Assembly: GCA_019113915.1 (NCBI GenBank)
Contig: DXGM01000003.1
Coordinates: forward strand, 62,001 to 126,000
DNA from: Candidatus Gordonibacter avicola
GTDB taxonomy: Bacteria > Actinomycetota > Coriobacteriia > Coriobacteriales > Eggerthellaceae
Reading direction: 5' to 3'
DNA: 64,000 nucleotides
How positions within the stretch are numbered: position 1 is the stretch's first letter; each line of letters opens with the position of its first letter. The position numbers and the translations under genes are program-made. This document shows, in pieces, positions 60,192 to 64,000 of the stretch. Under the pieces are notes generated by a model, which was not told the origin of the DNA, made no database searches, and saw nothing but the letters and a program-made list of their open reading frames with translations.

Positions 60192-61283
60192 TTAGTTCAG
60201 CGGTATCTCCACGTCTCCCACAGTGATGGTTGCCACTTCGTTCACGTCGATGAACTGGGTGAACATTGAACTGGTATGACAGATAGTCTCGCCCTCAACT
60301 TCGTCCGATCCCCAGGCGCCATAGGTGGCATCAATAGTGCTGCCGTCTTTCATGGTAACCACAATCGTTGGCATAAAGCGCATCAGTTCGCGTGTGGATT
60401 CATTAGCGGCCAAACCTGAGTTTTCCTGCAGTGAGAGATGATCGTTCACCGTGTAATATACGGTTATGGCAATGGGGGAGATGCTTACCGAGTTAAGTTT
60501 CGCATCCATCCCGCCAAGGTTAAAGTACTGACCTGCGGGTACGTCAACCGTTGTGTCCTCGTAGTTGATAACAAATTCCATCTCCCAGGGGCCCTCAGCA
60601 ATAACGATGTCGTTTTCCTTATCGTTGTAAGCCGACAAGTGTCCAAATGACACACGCGCCGTTTTGCCAATAAGTGTCTCGCCGTCTGCCATGGAGGCTG
60701 ACATCTTCATAACGAGCTGAATAGCGTTATCTGCTGGGTCAGCATCATAGAAATAGGAGCTGCCTCCCGAGCCAGTCATCCCTTTAATGCTATTAAGGCC
60801 ACCCCCGATGCTCATGGGTAATGCTCCGCCCTCCAAAGGCTCGATGCCCTCGAAGGGGGTTCCGTCGACGTTTGTTACGGTGAACACGATGGCATAGTTC
60901 GAGCGATCACCAATGATGGCATCGGCGGTTATGGTGACACCATCTGCTGTAGCGCTTGCTCCTACCGGGCGCCCAATCTTGTCAACCACTTCTGTCTGTG
61001 CAGGCGCGCCGCCGAACAAATCGGAGAAGGCCTGCTCCATGCTCACCAACACACCTGACGCGTACGCGCCGCCGCCCACAGCCAGTACAAGCGCCGCCGC
61101 AGCAGCCACCGCGGCAATCACGCGCCACCGGTGGCGACCACCGCGCACCGCTGTGACGGGCGCCGTTGCCTGCGACTCAGCAGCAGCCGCTGCAGTCACG
61201 TTCTGCACGAGGCGTTCCTTCGCCTCAGGCGAAAAATGCAAGGCATCCAGCGCCTCGTGATACTCAGGAAAGTCTTCATTCAT
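60192..61283 (-). CDS. Anti-sigma-factor-like membrane protein with DUF4179-type domain
   Basis: A 363-residue protein. A cytoplasmic N-terminus of about 52 residues (DFPEYHEALDALHFSPEAKER) is followed by one membrane helix (VIAAVAAAAALVLAVGGGAY, about 54-75) and an extracytoplasmic region of 280 residues with ASATADGVTITADAIIGDRS. The latter matches the DUF4179 type found in anti-sigma proteins. The gene overlaps the ECF sigma factor gene by 8 bases, the usual sigma/anti-sigma order. It probably holds the sigma factor at the membrane until a surface signal is received. Confidence 0.82.
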   Translation of the reverse strand: MNEDFPEYHEALDALHFSPEAKERLVQNVTAAAAAESQATAPVTAVRGGRHRWRVIAAVAAAAALVLAVGGGAYASGVLVSMEQAFSDLFGGAPAQTEVVDKIGRPVGASATADGVTITADAIIGDRSNYAIVFTVTNVDGTPFEGIEPLEGGALPMSIGGGLNSIKGMTGSGGSSYFYDADPADNAIQLVMKMSASMADGETLIGKTARVSFGHLSAYNDKENDIVIAEGPWEMEFVINYEDTTVDVPAGQYFNLGGMDAKLNSVSISPIAITVYYTVNDHLSLQENSGLAANESTRELMRFMPTIVVTMKDGSTIDATYGAWGSDEVEGETICHTSSMFTQFIDVNEVATITVGDVEIPLN

Positions 61284-61767
61284 GGGTGTCTCCTTCTAAA
61301 AGGGTACGCAATTTTGCGCGACCACGGCTGAGGTTGGCATGCACGGCATCCTCGTTGCGGTCGGTCATGCGGGCAATTTCCCGCGCGGTGTAACCTTCGT
61401 AGTAATACAGATACAGTGCCTCGCGAAACGCCTCGGGCAATTCCATCACCGCTTCCAGCACGGCATTGTCGGGCGGCTCCGGCGCGGCGGCGGTGGCTGC
61501 TGCTTCAAGAGGTGCGGATGTACGCCGGCGTGCACTTTTCAAAACATCCTTGCAGGCATTCGCCGTCGCCCTGATTACCCACGCGCGCTCGTGTTCGGCA
61601 TTCTGGAATGTCTGCGCGCTTCCTATGAGTTTGATCAGCACGGTTTGGCAGATGTCTTCCGCGTCATGCGTGGACTTGAGGTAGGTATAACTCACACGCA
61701 AGATAAGATCCGCGTAGGTGTACACCAGCCGCTCCGCCTCGTGATCGCGTTCTGTTCTCGTGTTCAT
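61276..61767 (-). CDS. ECF-type RNA polymerase sigma factor
   Basis: A 163-residue sigma-70 family protein with region 2 (VYTYADLILRVSYTYLKSTHDAEDICQ; the DAEDICQTV -10-recognition helix) and region 4 (LPEAFREALYLYYYEGYTAR, then EIARMTDRNEDAVHANLSRG) recognising -35 elements. No region 1.1 or 3. The ATG at 61767 begins MNTRTERDHEAER. It is encoded with its likely anti-sigma protein. The SLH gene is divergent, about 200 bases away, but has an ordinary TATACT promoter, so it need not be a target. Confidence 0.92.
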   Translation of the reverse strand: MNTRTERDHEAERLVYTYADLILRVSYTYLKSTHDAEDICQTVLIKLIGSAQTFQNAEHERAWVIRATANACKDVLKSARRRTSAPLEAAATAAAPEPPDNAVLEAVMELPEAFREALYLYYYEGYTAREIARMTDRNEDAVHANLSRGRAKLRTLLEGDTHE

Positions 61768-61908
61768 GCCTTGTCTTTCTGGTTGTCCCGGTTATGCTGG
61801 TGTTTCAGCAACGTCGCTTCACCTGCAATACGATTCAGGACCGCTTTTCCTGACAGCATAGCCGAAAAAAGCGTGAGGTCGCTGCGTTCATGCGTTTATG
61901 CCACCCAC

Positions 61909-61937
61909 TTCACGGGGGGAGGGTGAATACCTATACT
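61909..61937 (+). promoter_or_regulatory. Promoter of the SLH protein gene
   Basis: TTCACG (61909-61914) and TATACT (61932-61937) with a 17-base spacer, ending 33 bases before the ATG at 61971. Confidence 0.55.
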
Positions 61938-61970
61938 TCAGGGTAATCATTCACAAAGAGGAGGAATCTC

Positions 61971-63236
61971 ATGAAGGAGCTTCGGTGCGCGGGGCCTCGG
62001 TTTGCCGCGTCCCTGGTGGCCTTTGCCCTTGCGGCACTCATTGCGGTGTGCTTCGCGCCGGGAAAAGCCTGCGCCGACGAATGGGTTTCTCTCGAGGAGT
62101 CCGGGTTCGAGTACAACGTCTTCTACGGCCACGTGGAAATAACGGGACACTCAGGCGAGGGCAGCCTGAACGCACGCATTCCGGCGTCACTAGGAGGCAC
62201 GTCGGTAACCAGCCTCAACATTGGTTCGTGGAATAATCTTCCGGCCACCTCTTTTGACGTAAGTGCGTGTTATGCACTGGAAAGTTTTTCATGTCTCTTT
62301 GCACCCGACGCTTCGGTGGTGGGCCTCCAAGAGTGCACGTCATTGAGAGCTATCAAACTGGGGCAAGGCATGTCGGTGCTCCCCGACCCCGAACGCATTG
62401 ATTTCTCGAACTTATCATGGCTCGAAGATCTCTCCATCGGTGAGTGCGGCGTGAAGCGCGTTGATCTCACGGGATGCGCCAGCTTGCGCCGCCTCTTCTT
62501 GGCGGGCAACTGCCTTACGGCGTTGGACGTAACGAATCTCGGCCGCCTGCAGTTTCTCAACGTGAAGAACAACTTCTTGGCCGAGACGAGCGGCCTGGTG
62601 GATCTGTTCGGCGCTGGTAACGTGCTGCCGCAGAAGACTTACACCGCTAAATCGCAGTTCAGCGACGTGAGTGCAGACGATTGGTACATGCAGGCGTGTG
62701 TCGTGCCCTACGTGGTGGAACACGACCTCATGGGCGGTTACGGTGACGGACGCTTTGGCCCCTACGATACCGTGACGCGCGGGCAGGTAGCAACGGTGCT
62801 CTGGCGCCTGGCGGGAGAGCCGTACAGCAAAGCGACACCGTTCTACGACGTGGACTACACGCAGTACTACGGACCTGCTATCAACTGGGCGCGCTCAACG
62901 GGTGTGATCAGCGGCTATCAGGATGAGCCGGGCGTCTATCGGCGCTTTGGGCCCGATGACCTGGTCACGCGTGAGCAGTTGGCCGCCATGATGGCCAACT
63001 ACGCAACGCGCATAGCGGGAGCTGACATAGACAGCGACGGCGTGCGACTGGCTGCCATGCCCGATGCCGATTTCGTGTCGAGCTGGGCGCGTCCTACCCT
63101 TGCGTGGGCGATGGACGCAGGGCTTATATCGGGAGAAGTGACGTACCCCGGCGTGTCCTACTTGAACCCTGCGGGCACTGCACAGCGCTGTGCCTTGGCG
63201 AAGATGGTGTCGGCGTTGGACAGCAGGGTGATCTAA
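61971..63236 (+). CDS. Leucine-rich-repeat surface protein with three SLH domains
   Basis: A 421-residue exported protein. A signal peptide of about 36 residues (hydrophobic FAASLVAFALAALIAVCFA, cleavage near ACADE) is followed by leucine-rich repeat-like segments (about 60-215; CTSLRAIKLGQGMSVLPD, TGCASLRRLFLAGNCLTALD, LGRLQFLNVKNNFLAE). Three S-layer homology domains occupy the C-terminal half (starting near 225, 289 and 363; SDVSADDWYMQACVVPYVVE, GPAINWARSTGVISGYQDEP, WARPTLAWAMDAGLISGE). SLH domains bind secondary cell-wall polymers, so it is displayed on the surface. GAGGAGG precedes the ATG at 61971. Ligand unknown. Confidence 0.88.
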   Translation: MKELRCAGPRFAASLVAFALAALIAVCFAPGKACADEWVSLEESGFEYNVFYGHVEITGHSGEGSLNARIPASLGGTSVTSLNIGSWNNLPATSFDVSACYALESFSCLFAPDASVVGLQECTSLRAIKLGQGMSVLPDPERIDFSNLSWLEDLSIGECGVKRVDLTGCASLRRLFLAGNCLTALDVTNLGRLQFLNVKNNFLAETSGLVDLFGAGNVLPQKTYTAKSQFSDVSADDWYMQACVVPYVVEHDLMGGYGDGRFGPYDTVTRGQVATVLWRLAGEPYSKATPFYDVDYTQYYGPAINWARSTGVISGYQDEPGVYRRFGPDDLVTREQLAAMMANYATRIAGADIDSDGVRLAAMPDADFVSSWARPTLAWAMDAGLISGEVTYPGVSYLNPAGTAQRCALAKMVSALDSRVI

Positions 63237-63279
63237 CCCGCACCCCGCAGTTCACGGTAATCAGTCGAAGATAAGCACA

Positions 63280-63314
63280 AGCGGCGCGGCGAGGGTTGTT
63301 CCCACCGCGCCGCT
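63280..63314 (+). terminator. Hairpin after SLH gene, overlapping the next promoter
   Basis: AGCGGCGCGG (63280-63289) and CCGCGCCGCT (63305-63314) form a perfect 10-bp stem. There is no T-tract, and the loop contains the -35 of the following promoter. Confidence 0.5.
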
Positions 63315-63324
63315 CGCGTATACT
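63296..63324 (+). promoter_or_regulatory. Promoter of the MATE transporter leader
   Basis: TTGTTC (63296-63301) and TATACT (63319-63324) with exactly 17 bases between; start expected near 63331, giving a leader of about 170 bases. Confidence 0.7.
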
Positions 63325-63330
63325 GACGCC

Positions 63331-63503
63331 TGTTCGAGATGACCCGAATTGCGGCTGCGTTGAGCCCTACCAATGGTGGGAAGTTCCGCTCCGCGTTAGT
63401 CTGCCGGGACAACCCGGGAAATCCAGCGAGTAATCAGCGGGTGCGCTCAACACGAGTGCACCCGCTTCCAACCGCTTACACCACGCATAACGGAGCAACA
63501 CTG
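63331..63503 (+). ncRNA. Long structured 5' leader of the MATE gene (possible riboswitch or attenuator)
   Basis: Hairpins visible: CCTACC/GGTGGG (63367-63380), CCGGG/CCCGG (63404-63417), and GCGGGTGC/GCACCCGC (63437-63465) with inner CTC/GAG. GTTGAGC (63359-63365) can pair with GCTCAAC (63445-63451), which lies inside the last hairpin, so two mutually exclusive folds exist. I do not recognise a named riboswitch class, and no long U-tract follows the last hairpin. Confidence 0.45.
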
Positions 63504-64000
63504 ATGGTAGAACAACAAGGGGAGAAGCACCCGATCAAAAGCACACCCGCCGCGCCTTGCGCTGAAGAGGAAAACATCAAGCGCTACTATGAGAACCGCC
63601 CCGCGGTGGATACGGGCGACTTGGAGGTGGCCGTACCGATAGAGCGCACCGACCGCCAGCGCGCGGGGGATGCGAAAATCGACCGCATGGGCACCGCGAG
63701 CACGTTTAAGCTGCTGCTGGAGTTTTCCATTCCGGCCGTGTTTGGCGTGCTGGTGCAAACACTCTATAACGTGATTGACGCCGTGTACGTAGGCGCATCG
63801 GTGGGGGAATATGGCCTCGCCGCCACCACGGTGGCGAACCCCGCCATGACCTTTATGGTAGCGGTGGCCATGCTGGTGGGTGTGGGCGGCAATGCGCTTG
63901 CAGCCATCAAGCTGGGCGAACGCAAGAAGCGCGTGGCTGAACGCGTGTTGGGCAACAGCTTTGTGCTTCTGGTGGGCGCAGGCGTGCTCGCCTGGATTGT
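63504..64000 (+). CDS. MATE-family efflux transporter (5' part, cut by window end)
   Basis: At least 165 residues from the ATG at 63504 (MVEQQGEKHPIKS) with CGGAG 9 bases upstream. A hydrophilic N-terminus of about 65 residues, longer than usual for the family, precedes the first MATE helices: FKLLLEFSIPAVFGVLVQTLYNV, then IDAVYVGASVGEYGLAATTV, PAMTFMVAVAMLVGVGGNAL and the IKLGERKKRVAERVLGNSF loop. IP-x-x-x-x-x-x-x-LYNVID-x-x-VG is the MATE opening signature. Substrate unknown. The long leader suggests expression is controlled after transcription starts. Confidence 0.88.
   Translation, partial: MVEQQGEKHPIKSTPAAPCAEEENIKRYYENRPAVDTGDLEVAVPIERTDRQRAGDAKIDRMGTASTFKLLLEFSIPAVFGVLVQTLYNVIDAVYVGASVGEYGLAATTVANPAMTFMVAVAMLVGVGGNALAAIKLGERKKRVAERVLGNSFVLLVGAGVLAWI

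Noticed and set aside
63331-63503. 6S RNA, SRP RNA or cobalamin riboswitch
   Set aside because: The SRP core GGAAG-type loop, the cobalamin B12 box and a closed 6S-like rod are not present. The partial similarity is too weak.

Overview
The window is about 60% G+C and densely packed, with TATACT-type -10 boxes and frequent GTG/TTG starts. Several gene sets point to an anaerobic actinobacterium, most likely a gut-type Coriobacteriia (Eggerthellaceae-like) chromosome: ferredoxin-dependent 2-oxoacid oxidoreductase, paired XRE-cupin regulators with AMP-forming acyl-CoA synthetases, an HTH/Ser-Thr-kinase pair and a Memo/AMMECR1 fusion. The taxonomic call is inference. I see no phage genes, transposases or CRISPR array. 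The accessory character comes from transport and metal loci, short intergenic palindromic repeats and a few decaying genes.

Layout. 1-7.8 kb is housekeeping: a partial baeRF-like protein, dnaG, an nfeD/SPFH membrane pair, then def-fmt-rsmB. 8-16.7 kb is a metabolic block: XRE-cupin regulator, acyl-CoA synthetase, P-loop NTPase, a four-subunit 2-oxoacid:ferredoxin oxidoreductase, a second XRE-cupin regulator and a second synthetase. It looks built to interconvert free acids, acyl-CoAs and 2-oxoacids. 17-24.4 kb is mixed: GGQ rescue factor, aldo-keto reductase, lipoprotein, HTH protein plus Ser/Thr kinase, APC permease, and a Memo/AMMECR1 fusion whose radical SAM partner is reduced to an internally deleted remnant.

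24.4-30.9 kb (minus strand) is a MacB/Bce-like unit: a frameshifted FtsX permease, its ATPase, histidine kinase and response regulator, interrupted by an AT-rich flavin-type gene. 31-38.9 kb is an AraC-controlled uptake locus joining a complete ECF transporter (T, fused A-A', MptD-type S) to a heterodimeric exporter-fold ABC pair. 39-48 kb holds two metal-homeostasis loci. The first is a CadC/SmtB-like repressor with a zinc/cadmium ATPase and a separate HMA protein. The second is CsoR with a CopA that carries a CopZ domain at its C-terminus. Between them lie an AraC/EamA pair and a SRAP protein.

48-58.8 kb is mostly housekeeping: an aminotransferase-fold protein lacking the catalytic lysine, dinB, degV, ileS-lspA-pseudouridine synthase, and hemH-coaBC. 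58.8-64 kb has palindromic repeats, tRNA-Pro(GGG), small proteins, an ECF sigma/anti-sigma pair, a leucine-rich SLH surface protein, and a MATE transporter cut by the window edge behind a long structured leader.

Three families of short palindromic repeats recur in intergenic gaps. Three of the four copies of one family lie inside the two metal operons.
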